64,000 nt of DNA, taken from NCBI GenBank assembly GCA_030066905.1, contig JASJAR010000014.1, forward strand, positions 62,001 through 126,000, given 5' to 3'. The first letter of the stretch is position 1; every line of letters begins with the position of its first letter. Below the pieces are notes generated by a model. That model saw only the letters and a list, made by a program, of their open reading frames with translations. It ran no database searches and was not told the DNA's origin. Positions 52,424-63,710 of the stretch are shown one piece after another. This DNA is from Paracoccaceae bacterium. GTDB taxonomy: Bacteria; Pseudomonadota; Alphaproteobacteria; Rhodobacterales; Rhodobacteraceae. A program made the translations under genes and the position numbers.

Positions 52424-52449
52424 CACAGGTCTGGGCTGATAAGCCTGTG
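52424..52449 (+). other. Bulged hairpin between mutM and the enoyl-CoA hydratase gene
   Basis: CACA (52424-52427) pairs with TGTG (52446-52449) and GGCT (52434-52437) with AGCC (52442-52445), around a GATA loop with a 6-base bulge. No T-run follows. It could be a weak terminator for mutM or a leader structure. Confidence 0.3.
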
Positions 52450-52480
52450 CCTCTGAACTGCCCGGGACCCGGAACGCTTC

Positions 52481-53257
52481 ATGGCTTTCAAGACCATCAT
52501 CGTCGAGATCGACGATCATATCGCGACTATCCAACTCAACCGACCCGACGCAATGAACGCGATCAACGCCGAGATGCTGGCAGAACTGGCGACCGCGATT
52601 GACGAGGCCGAAGCCAACGAAAAGGTCCGCTGCATCGTCCTGAGCGGTACGGAGAAAGCCTTCGCGGCGGGGGCCGACGTCAACGAAATGGCCGACCGCA
52701 GCTTTGCCGATATGTTCGGCGGCGATTATCTGGCCGCCGACGCCGAGCGGATCGCGAGTTGCCGCAAGCCCATCATCGCGGCGGTCCGCGGTTATGCCCT
52801 CGGCGGCGGCTGCGAGATTGCGATGATGTGCGACTTCATCATTGCCGGCGATACCGCGAAGTTCGGCCAACCGGAGATCAACCTCGGGATCGTTGCCGGG
52901 CTTGGCGGGACGCAGCGTCTGGCCCGCGCCGTCGGCAAGGCGAAATCGATGGAGATGCACCTCACAGGCCGCTTCATGGACGCCGAGGAGGCCGAAAGAT
53001 CCGGCCTCGTGAGCCGCGTGGTCCCCTCGAAGAAGGTCATGGAGGAGGCCATGGGGGCCGCTCACCGGATCGCGGAGAAGTCGCTCCTGACCGTCATGGC
53101 CGTCAAGGAGGCGGTGAACCGCAGCCAGGAGACGAGCCTGAGAGAAGGCACGCTTCACGAGCGGCGGCTCTTCAACGCGCTTTTTGCAACCGAGGATCAG
53201 GCCGAGGGGATGTCGGCGTTCATCGATAAGCGAGAGCCCCAGTTCCGCGACAAGTAA
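52481..53257 (+). CDS. Enoyl-CoA hydratase
   Basis: A 258-residue crotonase-family enzyme that hydrates trans-2-enoyl-CoA in fatty-acid or phenylacetate breakdown. The oxyanion-hole regions KAFAAGADVNEMAD and GYALGGGCEIAMMCD are clear. The two catalytic glutamates are in FGQPEINLGIVAGLGGTQRL and the ESGLVSRVV-like stretch (here ERSGLVSRVVP). PaaF/FadB1-type by length. It is 64 bases after mutM and not obviously linked to it. Confidence 0.92.
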   Translation: MAFKTIIVEIDDHIATIQLNRPDAMNAINAEMLAELATAIDEAEANEKVRCIVLSGTEKAFAAGADVNEMADRSFADMFGGDYLAADAERIASCRKPIIAAVRGYALGGGCEIAMMCDFIIAGDTAKFGQPEINLGIVAGLGGTQRLARAVGKAKSMEMHLTGRFMDAEEAERSGLVSRVVPSKKVMEEAMGAAHRIAEKSLLTVMAVKEAVNRSQETSLREGTLHERRLFNALFATEDQAEGMSAFIDKREPQFRDK

Positions 53258-53284
53258 GGTCCGGCAAAAACAATCCCAAGGCCG

Positions 53285-53313
53285 TTGACAGGGGCGCAGG
53301 CGCCCCCTATCAC
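53285..53313 (+). promoter_or_regulatory. rpsT promoter with a dyad in the spacer
   Basis: TTGACA (53285-53290), 17 bases, then TATCAC (53308-53313), 40 bases before the rpsT start. The spacer contains GGGGCGC-AG-GCGCCCC (53291-53306), a perfect 7 bp inverted repeat that could be a regulator site. Confidence 0.6.
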
Positions 53314-53352
53314 GCCGCCCTCAGTTCAGATTGACCCGAACGGATTCGAACC

Positions 53353-53616
53353 ATGGCCAACACGCCCCAGTCCAAAAAGCGCGCCCGCCAGAACGAGCGC
53401 CGGTATGCCGTGAACAAAGCGCGGCGGTCACGGATCAGGACTTATCTCCGCAAGGTCGAGGAAGCGATCGCGTCGGGCGACAAGGATGCGGCGGCGGAAG
53501 CCCTGAAGGCGGCGCAGCCGGAACTCATGCGCGGCGTCACCCGCGGCGTTTTCCACAAGAACACGGCCGCGCGCAAAATGTCGCGACTTTCCGCTCGGGT
53601 GAAAGCGATCGGCTAA
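53353..53616 (+). CDS. rpsT: 30S ribosomal protein S20
   Basis: An 87-residue basic protein of the small subunit: [86 protein letters not shown]. The family length is 85-90. It has its own promoter and a strong terminator and precedes dnaA, as usual in Rhodobacterales. Confidence 0.98.
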   Translation: MANTPQSKKRARQNERRYAVNKARRSRIRTYLRKVEEAIASGDKDAAAEALKAAQPELMRGVTRGVFHKNTAARKMSRLSARVKAIG

Positions 53617-53646
53617 AGCCGTGTGCACAAACACATTTTTATTTCG

Positions 53647-53673
53647 AGGCGCCCCAAGTTGGGCGCCTTTTTT
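53647..53673 (+). terminator. Intrinsic terminator of rpsT
   Basis: AGGCGCCC (53647-53654), a 6-base loop, GGGCGCCT (53661-53668) and a run of six T. This is the clearest intrinsic terminator in the window. Confidence 0.92.
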
Positions 53674-54288
53674 GTTCGGTATTTCAGCTGCTTACAAGAG
53701 AATGGCAGTTTTGTAACCGGCGGCGCAGATTCGCCGCGCCTGCCCTGAGTCAAGCGAGAAGAGTTGTTGCGCGGGCTCGGGCTGCATGGCTACCTAACAC
53801 TGCGATTCACGTTGTCTTGGGGGGACATGAGGTGAGCAAGGGCCCGGTTCGGGCCGCCGGGTAAATCGTTGCCGCCCGGCGAAACGACCATCTTGGGCCA
53901 GGCTTGTCCACGGCGGGACGGTGCGAAGTGGGGCTTCGTTCATCGTACCGATCGGTCCCGGTGTGATCCGTGGCGGTGGTTGCCGCCCGACTGCGCCGGG
54001 AACATGTCTGCACACCCGCGCCCGGACGGGGAGACAAGGATGGCGCTGCGAGGATAACCTCGCGGGGCGTTCCCTGTACTCCGGCCGGCGCTCGGTCACG
54101 TCGCGGGGCGTCCGCCGGATCTGACTGTGCTCAGATCCAGCGTCCGGTCTGTTGTCTGTCCGGTGCGGCCCCCGAGCTTTGATGAACCGTGAGAACCACC
54201 GGGGGAGAGCGCGTTCGCGTGGAGCCCCTGGGGGGCCGGCATCACGTCGGTCTTGTTTTTTGGGCGAGCAAGAACGGTCGGAGAAGAA
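53674..54288. other. Upstream region of dnaA
   Basis: 615 bases with no gene. It contains hairpins (GCGAGG-ATAA-CCTCGC near 54045 and the dyad at 54117-54138) and one weak DnaA-box-like sequence, TTGTCCACG at 53904, with a second, TTGTGCACA, on the minus strand at 53622-53630. There is no AT-rich unwinding tract and no box cluster, so an origin cannot be claimed. The dnaA promoter was not located. Confidence 0.5.
54117..54138. promoter_or_regulatory. 8 bp inverted repeat upstream of dnaA
   Basis: GGATCTGA-CTGTGC-TCAGATCC lies about 150 bases before the dnaA start. No T-run follows, so it is more likely an operator or a leader hairpin than a terminator. Confidence 0.45.
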
Positions 54289-55635
54289 ATGACAGAAGAA
54301 ACCTGGGGGCAGATTCAGCAGAATCTTTTGCAGACAGTGGGAAAGAACAACTACGTTAACTGGATAGAACCACTGGAATACTCAGACTACGACGACGGGG
54401 TGGCGACTTTTCTGGTCCCGACCCACTTCATGGGCAACTGGGTGCAGCGGAATTTTGGCGACGCGATCCTTTCGGAGATCACCAAATCCGGAACGCCGGT
54501 AACCCGCCTGGAATTCGCGGTGCCGAACGGGGGGCCGAAACCGCAATCGGCGCCGCGTGCCGCCAGGGCCGTGACTGCACCGCAGACCGAAGAGACGGCC
54601 GGGGCGCCGCTCGATGCCCGGTTCCGGTTCGACAGTTTCGTCGTGGGCAAGCCCAACGAGCTCGCCCATGCCGCGGCCAAACGTGTCGCCGATGGCGGTC
54701 CGGTGACCTTCAATCCGCTGTTTCTCTATGGCGGCGTGGGCCTGGGCAAGACCCACCTGATGCATGCGATTGCCTGGGAACTGAAGGAGAAGCACCCGGA
54801 GGCGAAAATCGTCTACCTCTCCGCCGAACAGTTCATGTACCGCTTCGTCCAGGCCCTGCGCGACAAGGACATGATGGCCTTCAAGCAGCTCTACCGCTCG
54901 GTCGATGTGCTGATGGTCGATGACGTGCAGTTCATCGCCGGCAAGGACGCGACCCAGGAGGAGTTTTTTCATACCTTCAACGCGCTCGTCGATTCCGGCA
55001 AACAGGTGATCCTGTCAGCAGACCGCGCGCCGACCGAAATCCCCGGCATCGAGGACCGGATCGTGAGCCGCCTTCAGTCGGGCCTCATCGCCGATCTTCA
55101 TCCGACAAACTACGAGCTCCGGCTCGGCATCCTGCAGCAAAAGGTCGAGCAGTATTCCGGCCAGTTCAAGAACCTCGAAATCTCCGACGGGGTGCTCGAA
55201 TTTCTCGCCCACCGGATCTCAACCAACGTCCGTGTGCTTGAAGGAGCCCTGATGCGACTTTTCGCCTTCGGCGCGCTCGTCGGTCACGAGATCACGCTCG
55301 ATCTCGCACAGGACTGTCTGTCGGACATCCTGCGCGCGTCGGACCGCAAGATCACGGTGGAGGAGATCCAGCGGAAGGTGGCTGACCATTACAGCATCCG
55401 GCTGTCCGATCTCATCGGCCCGAAACGGGTGCGCACTTTCGCGCGTCCACGCCAGGTGGCGATGTATCTTGCAAAGCAACTCACCTCGCGCAGCCTGCCC
55501 GAGATCGGCCGGCGCTTCGGCGGGCGGGACCACACAACCGTGATGCACGGGGTGCGGCGCATTGAAGAGTTGCAGCAGAAGGACAGCCAGATCGCGGACG
55601 ATCTCGAGCTCTTGCGACGGCTGCTCGAAGCCTGA
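54289..55635 (+). CDS. dnaA: Chromosomal replication initiator DnaA
   Basis: A 448-residue AAA+ initiator. Domain I runs to about 80 (TWGQIQQNLLQTVGKNNYVNWIEPL). The linker (about 85-108) is short. AAA+ domain: Walker A GGVGLGKTH at 148-156 and Walker B LMVDDVQFIAGKD. Sensor 2 is followed by the DNA-binding domain IV with GGRDHTTVMHGVRRIEEL. The ATG at 54289 follows GGAGAAG; an upstream TTG in frame is less likely. First gene of the dnaA-dnaN-recF-gyrB block. Confidence 0.97.
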   Translation: MTEETWGQIQQNLLQTVGKNNYVNWIEPLEYSDYDDGVATFLVPTHFMGNWVQRNFGDAILSEITKSGTPVTRLEFAVPNGGPKPQSAPRAARAVTAPQTEETAGAPLDARFRFDSFVVGKPNELAHAAAKRVADGGPVTFNPLFLYGGVGLGKTHLMHAIAWELKEKHPEAKIVYLSAEQFMYRFVQALRDKDMMAFKQLYRSVDVLMVDDVQFIAGKDATQEEFFHTFNALVDSGKQVILSADRAPTEIPGIEDRIVSRLQSGLIADLHPTNYELRLGILQQKVEQYSGQFKNLEISDGVLEFLAHRISTNVRVLEGALMRLFAFGALVGHEITLDLAQDCLSDILRASDRKITVEEIQRKVADHYSIRLSDLIGPKRVRTFARPRQVAMYLAKQLTSRSLPEIGRRFGGRDHTTVMHGVRRIEELQQKDSQIADDLELLRRLLEA

Positions 55636-55656
55636 GCGCGAATATGCGGGGGATGG

Positions 55657-55677
55657 GGGCGGCGCACCGCGCCGCCC
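55657..55677 (+). terminator. Hairpin after dnaA
   Basis: GGGCGGCGC-ACC-GCGCCGCCC forms a perfect 9 bp stem 22 bases after the dnaA stop. No T-run follows, so its terminator strength is uncertain. Confidence 0.5.
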
Positions 55678-55713
55678 GTTGCCGTGTGGGGCCTCAGGTC
55701 GGGTCGAAACCCA

Positions 55714-55741
55714 TTGCACTCCGCCCCTTTGGGAGTAGTCT
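55714..55741 (+). promoter_or_regulatory. Possible dnaN promoter
   Basis: TTGCAC (55714-55719), 16 bases, then TAGTCT (55736-55741), 30 bases before the dnaN start. Both boxes are moderate matches. Confidence 0.35.
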
Positions 55742-55771
55742 CACGCTCCCGGACAAGGACGGAGCGAGCCG

Positions 55772-56890
55772 ATGAAATTCTCGATCGAACGCGCGGCATT
55801 GCTGAAAGCGGTGGCCCAGGCGCAATCGGTGGTCGAACGGCGGAATACCATCCCGATCCTCGCCAATGTCCTGATCGAAGCCGAGGGCGACCAGGTGAGC
55901 CTGCGCGCCACCGACCTCGACATCGAGGTGGTGGACATCGCGCCGGCGAAGGTGGAGCGGGCCGGAGCGACGACGATCAGCGCTGTCACGCTTCACGAGA
56001 TCGTCCGCAAGCTTCCCGACGGCGCGCTCGTCACGCTGACGGACGACGGCGCGACCGGGCGGCTCACGGTGGAGGCCGGGCGCTCCAATTTCACCCTTGC
56101 CACCTTGCCGAAGGCGGATTTCCCGATCATGGCATCGGCGGAATACGAGGCGAACTTCGCCTGCCCCGCCCCGGTGCTGCGGCGGCTCTTCGACAAGTCG
56201 AAATTCGCGATCTCCACCGAGGAGACGCGCTATTATCTCAACGGCGTCTACATGCATGTCGCCGATGCGGAGGGCCGACAGGTCTTACGCTGCGTGGCCA
56301 CCGACGGGCACCGGCTCGCCCGGATCGACGCCGATCTGCCCGACGGCGCTGCGAATATGCCCGGCGTGATCGTACCGCGAAAGACCGTCGGCGAACTTCG
56401 AAAGCTTCTCGACGACGATGACAGCCAGATCGCGGTCAGCGTCTCGGAGACCAAGGTGCGTTTCGCGGCCCCCGGTATTACCCTGACCTCGAAGGTCATC
56501 GACGGGACGTTCCCCGATTATTCCCGCGTCATTCCGGGCGGCAATACCCGTAAGCTCGAGGTAGATGCCTCGGAGTTCGCCCAGGCCGTCGACCGGGTGG
56601 CGACGGTGTCGTCGGAGCGTTCGCGCGCGGTTAAGCTGACGCTCGGCGACGACAAGCTCGTTTTGTCGGTGAACGCCCCCGATAGTGGCGCGGCGGAGGA
56701 GGAACTCGCGGTGGCCTATTCCGACGATGCGCTCGATATCGGGTTCAACGCGAAATACCTTCTCGAAATCGCGAGCCAGGTGGACCGGGAGAACGCCGTC
56801 TTTCTCTTCAATTCCTCGGGCGACCCGACGCTCATGCGCGAGGGCAACGACGCCTCGGCGGTCTATGTCGTGATGCCGATGCGCGTCTGA
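55772..56890 (+). CDS. dnaN: DNA polymerase III beta sliding clamp
   Basis: A 372-residue clamp of three similar domains, the normal length. The N-terminus MKFSIERAALLKAVAQAQSVVERRNTIPILANVLIEA and the C-terminus NSSGDPTLMREGNDASAVYVVMPMRV are diagnostic. It tethers the replicase and repair polymerases. Lies between dnaA and recF. Confidence 0.98.
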   Translation: MKFSIERAALLKAVAQAQSVVERRNTIPILANVLIEAEGDQVSLRATDLDIEVVDIAPAKVERAGATTISAVTLHEIVRKLPDGALVTLTDDGATGRLTVEAGRSNFTLATLPKADFPIMASAEYEANFACPAPVLRRLFDKSKFAISTEETRYYLNGVYMHVADAEGRQVLRCVATDGHRLARIDADLPDGAANMPGVIVPRKTVGELRKLLDDDDSQIAVSVSETKVRFAAPGITLTSKVIDGTFPDYSRVIPGGNTRKLEVDASEFAQAVDRVATVSSERSRAVKLTLGDDKLVLSVNAPDSGAAEEELAVAYSDDALDIGFNAKYLLEIASQVDRENAVFLFNSSGDPTLMREGNDASAVYVVMPMRV

Positions 56891-56954
56891 TGCTGGCGAA
56901 GGCGCACGGCATCATGGCTGGGGATTTGAGTATTTCTGGAACAAAGAAGGGCCC

Positions 56955-58064
56955 GTGACGGCGCGGGTCGTGACCCGCCTCGCGCTGTCCCATGTGCGGT
57001 CACATCGGCGGACGGTGATCGAGGCGGACCCGCGGCCCGTGGCGATCTATGGGGCGAACGGGGCCGGCAAGACCAACATTCTCGAAGTGGTCTCAATGCT
57101 CTCGCCCGGGCGAGGCCTCCGGCGGGCGGCGGCGGCGGACCTCGCCCGGCGACCCGGGGAGGTCGGCTGGAAGGCTAGCGCCGAGGTCTCGGGAAACCCG
57201 CCGGCCGAGATCGAGACCTGGGCCGAGCCAGGCGGGGCGCGGCAGGTGCGCGTCGATGGCAAGACCGCAACCCAGGTGGCGCTCGCGCGGATATTGCGCG
57301 TGCTTTGGCTGGTACCCGCGATGGACCGGCTCTGGACTGAAGGAGCCGACGGGCGGCGCCGGTTTCTCGACCGGATGACGATGAGCCTTGAGCCCGGCCA
57401 CGGGGAGACGGTGCTGGCCTACGAAAAGGCGATGCGGGAGCGGAACCGGCTTTTGAAGGACGAGGTGAGAGATGCCGGCTGGTACGAGGCGCTGGAGGCC
57501 CAGATGGCCACCGCAGGGGCGGCGCTCCATGCCGCGCGGGCCCGGGCCGTCGACCGAGTCACGGCGGCGGAGGAAAGCGGCGGATCGGCCTTCCCCGTGG
57601 CCGAACTGGCGTTGGTGGGTCCCGATGAGGTGGCTCCGCCCGTCGAGGAACCCGATATCGCGGCGGCGCTCCGCGATGGGCGGCGCCGGGACATGGCGGC
57701 AGGGCGTACACTGGTGGGACCGCACCGCGCCGACCTCGCCGCATTCTATGCCGCCAAGGGCGCCCCGGCACGGGACTGCTCCACCGGCGAGCAGAAGGCG
57801 CTGTTGATCTCGTTGGTCCTCGCCAATGCCCGCGCCTTGGCCGAAGACACCGGGGCGCCCCCGATCCTCCTCCTCGACGAGGTCGCCGCCCATCTCGACG
57901 CCGACCGGCGGGCCGCACTCTACAACGAGGTCCTGACCCTCGGCGCACAGGCCTGGATGACCGGGACGGGACCGGAGCTTTTCGCCGAACTGGGAGACCG
58001 GACCCTCCATCTCGAAGTCACCGAGATCGAGGGAGTTTCGGCCGTTCACATGCGGACGCCTTAG
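56955..58064 (+). CDS. recF: DNA replication and repair protein RecF
   Basis: A 369-residue SMC-like ATPase that loads RecA at gaps. It starts with a GTG after AAGAAGG. Walker A GANGAGKT is at 33-40; the LVGPHRADLAAFYA and STGEQKALLISLVLANARAL signature and the Walker B LLLDEVAAHLD follow. The length is normal. Confidence 0.95.
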   Translation: MTARVVTRLALSHVRSHRRTVIEADPRPVAIYGANGAGKTNILEVVSMLSPGRGLRRAAAADLARRPGEVGWKASAEVSGNPPAEIETWAEPGGARQVRVDGKTATQVALARILRVLWLVPAMDRLWTEGADGRRRFLDRMTMSLEPGHGETVLAYEKAMRERNRLLKDEVRDAGWYEALEAQMATAGAALHAARARAVDRVTAAEESGGSAFPVAELALVGPDEVAPPVEEPDIAAALRDGRRRDMAAGRTLVGPHRADLAAFYAAKGAPARDCSTGEQKALLISLVLANARALAEDTGAPPILLLDEVAAHLDADRRAALYNEVLTLGAQAWMTGTGPELFAELGDRTLHLEVTEIEGVSAVHMRTP

Positions 58065-58110
58065 AACCCTTGCGACCAGCCTGCGCGACCACCAAATATT
58101 GTGTCTGGCG

Positions 58111-58139
58111 CGTGACAAGGCGCCCCGAAACCCCTATAA
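58111..58139 (+). promoter_or_regulatory. gyrB promoter
   Basis: GTGACA (58111-58116), exactly 17 bases, then TATAAA (58134-58139), 30 bases before the gyrB ATG. Good match to a housekeeping promoter. Confidence 0.7.
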
Positions 58140-58168
58140 AATGCGTAAGACGACCAAGGACACGCTGA

Positions 58169-60586
<2,418 letters not shown>

Positions 60587-60588
60587 AG

Positions 60589-61176
60589 ATGGGCGCGCCC
60601 GACCGCAGATGCGACGTCCTGTTCGACAGGTTTGAGATCTGGCGCGACGAGATGGCCGCGCTCCGGGCCATCCTTCTGGAAAGCCCGCTTGACGAAGCGT
60701 TCAAGTGGCGCGCACCGGTCTATACTCATCAAGGTGGAAACGTCGCCATACTATGGGCTCTGAAGGAGCATTGCGCGGTCGGATTCTTCAAGGGCGTGCT
60801 GCTCGACGACCCCGCCTCGGTGTTGGTCGCACCGGGCCAGAATTCCCGCGCCGCGCGCAAGGCTGTCTTTCGTTCGACGGAGGAGATCGCGGCCGGCGAG
60901 AGCGCCCTGCGCGGGCTGATCGTATCTGCCATCGCCGTCGAAGAGGCGCGGCTCAACGTCGAATTTGCCAAGGATGATCTCGACACCCCTGCCGAACTGG
61001 CGGAGCGCCTTGCCGCCGATCCCGATCTGGCAATGGCGTTCGATGCCCCGACACCGGGACGGCGCCGGGGCTACATCCTCAATATCGCGAGCGCCAAGCG
61101 TCCGGCGACGCGCCTTACACGGGTCAAAAAGCACGCTCCGCGCATTCTCGCCGGGAAAGGCCTTCACGACCGATAG
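60589..61176 (+). CDS. YdeI / DUF1801-type protein
   Basis: A 195-residue protein 2 bases after gyrB. The first half (about 20-100) has the DUF1801-like EAFKWRAPVYTHQGGNVAILWALKEHCAVGFFKGVLL. The C-terminal TPGRRRGYILNIASAKRPATRLTRVKKHAPRILAGKGL is the YdeI end. Family functions are poorly known. It could be co-transcribed with gyrB. Confidence 0.8.
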   Translation: MGAPDRRCDVLFDRFEIWRDEMAALRAILLESPLDEAFKWRAPVYTHQGGNVAILWALKEHCAVGFFKGVLLDDPASVLVAPGQNSRAARKAVFRSTEEIAAGESALRGLIVSAIAVEEARLNVEFAKDDLDTPAELAERLAADPDLAMAFDAPTPGRRRGYILNIASAKRPATRLTRVKKHAPRILAGKGLHDR

Positions 61177-61236
61177 GGCGTGCCGGGCTCCGCTCGAAGC
61201 GAAAGGTTCCGGCCGAACGCTATCTCGCGCCAGAAC

Positions 61237-61698
61237 CTACTCCGCCGCCAGTTCCTCGACCGCCGGCTGTTGCAGCAACATCTCCATCATGTCGTTGACC
61301 GCCGACAGCTCGGCGCCCGTGGCACGGTTTTGCTCCTTGAGATCGGCCAGGTAGTTCGTCGCCGAATGCAGGCGCCGCGCCAGGATCGTCGCGGCGTGGA
61401 GCGCGATCTCGGGGTCCGAACGGAGAAAGTCGGCCGGGTCCTCGATCCGATAGGCCCGGACCGGTGTCGCCGCCGTCACCGTCGCGGTATGAGGCACGTC
61501 GAGAAGTGCGCCCATTTCGCCGAAGATCGTCCCCGGGCTTCGGCTCCGGAACACCTCCACCATACCCTTGCGGACCTCGATCTCGCCCTGTTCGAGGACA
61601 AAAAGATGCCCTAGCCGCGAACCTTCGCGGATCAGATCCTCGCCTTCCTTGAATCTCTCCAGCCGCCGCCCGCGGCAGCCTTTCAAAATGCTTTCCAT
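61237..61698 (-). CDS. Cyclic-nucleotide-binding-domain protein without DNA-binding domain
   Basis: A 153-residue protein with a Crp-like cNMP-binding domain (about 14-115; FKEGEDLIREGSRLGHLFVLEQGEIEV, then PGTIFGEMGALLDVPHTATVTA). After the dimer helix there is no helix-turn-helix; the tail ends in LLQQPAVEELAAE. It may be a receptor-type or inhibitory partner. Ligand unknown. The ATG at 61698 is chosen; the longer frame starts in sequence with no site. Confidence 0.8.
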   Translation of the reverse strand: MESILKGCRGRRLERFKEGEDLIREGSRLGHLFVLEQGEIEVRKGMVEVFRSRSPGTIFGEMGALLDVPHTATVTAATPVRAYRIEDPADFLRSDPEIALHAATILARRLHSATNYLADLKEQNRATGAELSAVNDMMEMLLQQPAVEELAAE

Positions 61699-62039
61699 GT
61701 ACAAACCCCGCTCGATTGACCTGACGCTCGCACCCGGTTGACCGAACGGCAACCCGGGTATTCGGCACCTGCCGAAATCGGCGAAACTCGGCTGGCACGG
61801 GGTGAACCGAGCCATCGGCTCTTGGCCTTGAGCGCAGGTTTGGCTCGCGCTCCAAAGCCACGGCGAAGAACGCCCAGGGCTTGATCCGGGGCCCCGATCC
61901 GCTGGAGCGCTCCGACGAACGAGGCCCCGGGTCGATCCCGGGACGGGAGTTTCTCTCTGATCGCGGCAATCAGGGCGATTGCCCGCTCAAGGCCCGAGGT
62001 CCCCACCCCGGGCAGCGCCTGGCCTCTCGCTTACTGCGT
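61699..62039. other. Intergenic region upstream of the cNMP-domain gene
   Basis: 341 bases between trhO and the cNMP-domain gene, both on the minus strand. GC-rich, with no gene, no clear promoter boxes and no terminator with a T-run. Confidence 0.5.
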
Positions 62040-62930
62040 CTACCGGCGGCCGTTGCAGGCTGCCCGTTCCGCCTGGCGCTGGCGTTCGCGAAACCGGGCC
62101 TTCTGGGCCGGGGTCGTCGTGGCATGGCAGCGGTGGCAACTCACGCCTTCTTCGAATTCCGGGCGGGTCGTGTCGTCCAGGTCGAGGGGCCGCCGACAGC
62201 CGCGGCAAAGCCGGAGATTGCCGGGAGCGAGACCATGACCGACGGACACCCGCTCGTCGAAGACGAAGCACTGCCCTTCCCAGCGGCTTGCGGCCTGAGG
62301 CACCTCTTCGAGGTAGCTCAGAATTCCACCTTTGAGATGGTAGACTTCGCCAACACCCTCGGAGAGGAGGAAATTCGTCGCCTTCTCGCAGCGAATCCCG
62401 CCAGTGCAGAACATCGCGACCCGCTTGCCCTCGAAGCGCGCGCGATTGGCGGCCCACCAGGCCGGGAACTCGCCGAAACTCTCCGTTTGAGGGTCTATCG
62501 CACCTGCAAACGTGCCTGCCTCGACCTCATAGGCGTTGCGGGTGTCGATCGTGACGACATCGGGTGCGGCGATCAACGCGTTCCAATCGGAAGGCGCGAC
62601 ATAGCGGCCCACCGCCGCCGTCGGATCGACCCCCGGACGCCCCATGGTAACGATCTCGCGTTTCAGACGCACTTTCATCCGCCCGAACGGCAGGGTCGCG
62701 GCTTCCGCGTATTTCACATCAAGCTCTGCACAGCCCGGCAGGCTTTGGATATGGCGCAGTACGTCGTCGATGCCCTGCTCGGGCCCGGCAATCGTCCCGT
62801 TGATCCCCTCTTCGGCAAGGAGCAGCGTGCCTTTGACGCCGCTCCGGCAGGCGATCCTCGCCAGCGGGCCCCGTAGCGCCGCCGGATCGGCAAACGACGT
62901 GAACTTGTAGAGCGCGGCAATCCTGACCAT
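62040..62930 (-). CDS. trhO: tRNA uridine(34) hydroxylase TrhO
   Basis: A 296-residue rhodanese-fold enzyme (YceA/TrhO) that uses oxygen to make 5-hydroxyuridine at the tRNA wobble position. The N-terminal KGTLLLAEEGINGTIAG is the family start. The rhodanese loop CTGGIRC is at 175-181, with catalytic Cys175. The C-terminus holds Cys-rich zinc-binding motifs (CRGCRRPL, CHRCHA). It follows pncA in the opposite direction. Confidence 0.95.
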   Translation of the reverse strand: MVRIAALYKFTSFADPAALRGPLARIACRSGVKGTLLLAEEGINGTIAGPEQGIDDVLRHIQSLPGCAELDVKYAEAATLPFGRMKVRLKREIVTMGRPGVDPTAAVGRYVAPSDWNALIAAPDVVTIDTRNAYEVEAGTFAGAIDPQTESFGEFPAWWAANRARFEGKRVAMFCTGGIRCEKATNFLLSEGVGEVYHLKGGILSYLEEVPQAASRWEGQCFVFDERVSVGHGLAPGNLRLCRGCRRPLDLDDTTRPEFEEGVSCHRCHATTTPAQKARFRERQRQAERAACNGRR

Positions 62931-63026
62931 GCCCCTGTCCTATCGCGCCAAAGGGCCTCGTCCAAGATCGACGTTGACCCTAGGCTTCGGCCGGCCTAGC
63001 CCCGAACGTGCGAAAGGGAGACGCCT

Positions 63027-63632
63027 ATGCGACCTGCGAACGAAGCGCTCATCGTCATTGACGTCCAGAACGATTTCTGCCCGGGTGGCGCGCTTGCGGT
63101 GGCCGGCGGCGACGACATCGTCGCGCCGATCAACGCGCTTCTCGACGACTATCAGGTCCGCGTCTTCACCCAGGACTGGCACCCGGCCGATCACTTGTCC
63201 TTTGCCAGCGAACATCCCGGCGCGGAGCCCTATTCGATGACGGAGATGCCCTACGGCCCCCAGGTGCTCTGGCCGGACCATTGCGTGATCGGCTCGCAAG
63301 GGGCGGCCTTCCATCCCGGTCTTCGGACAGACGCCGCCGATCTCATCATCCGCAAGGGCTTCCGCCGCGGGATCGACAGCTATTCTGCCTTTTTCGAGAA
63401 CGACCACGAGACCCCGACCGGTCTCGAAGGCTATTTGCGTACCCGTGGCGTGGACCGCCTGGTGATGGTCGGTCTGGCCACGGATTTCTGCGTCAACTAT
63501 TCGGCCGTCGATGCCGCCAATCTCGGCTACAGGGTCAACGTCATCGAAAGCCTCACCCGCGCCATCGACCTCGATGGCTCGCTCGACGCTGCCCGGCGCG
63601 GGATGGCGGCAGCCGGGGTCACGCTCGACTGA
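63027..63632 (+). CDS. pncA: Nicotinamidase
   Basis: A 201-residue amidase that converts nicotinamide to nicotinate for NAD salvage. The catalytic triad is Asp12 (VIDVQNDF), Lys110 (IIRKGF) and Cys155 (ATDFCVNYSA). Metal ligands are Asp50, His52 and His85 (QDWHPADH and WPDHCVIG). Diverges from trhO over a 96-base gap. GAAAGGGAG precedes the ATG. Confidence 0.97.
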   Translation: MRPANEALIVIDVQNDFCPGGALAVAGGDDIVAPINALLDDYQVRVFTQDWHPADHLSFASEHPGAEPYSMTEMPYGPQVLWPDHCVIGSQGAAFHPGLRTDAADLIIRKGFRRGIDSYSAFFENDHETPTGLEGYLRTRGVDRLVMVGLATDFCVNYSAVDAANLGYRVNVIESLTRAIDLDGSLDAARRGMAAAGVTLD

Positions 63633-63710
63633 CGCCAAAAGGCACTGGACAAACGCCCCACACCCCGCAAATTCGAACGCGATTGCCTGTTCACATCTGG
63701 GGGATAAGAA

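Noticed and set aside
53617-54288. Chromosomal origin next to dnaA
   Set aside because: Only two or three weak DnaA-box-like sequences and no AT-rich tract were seen. A computed GC-skew and box search would be needed.
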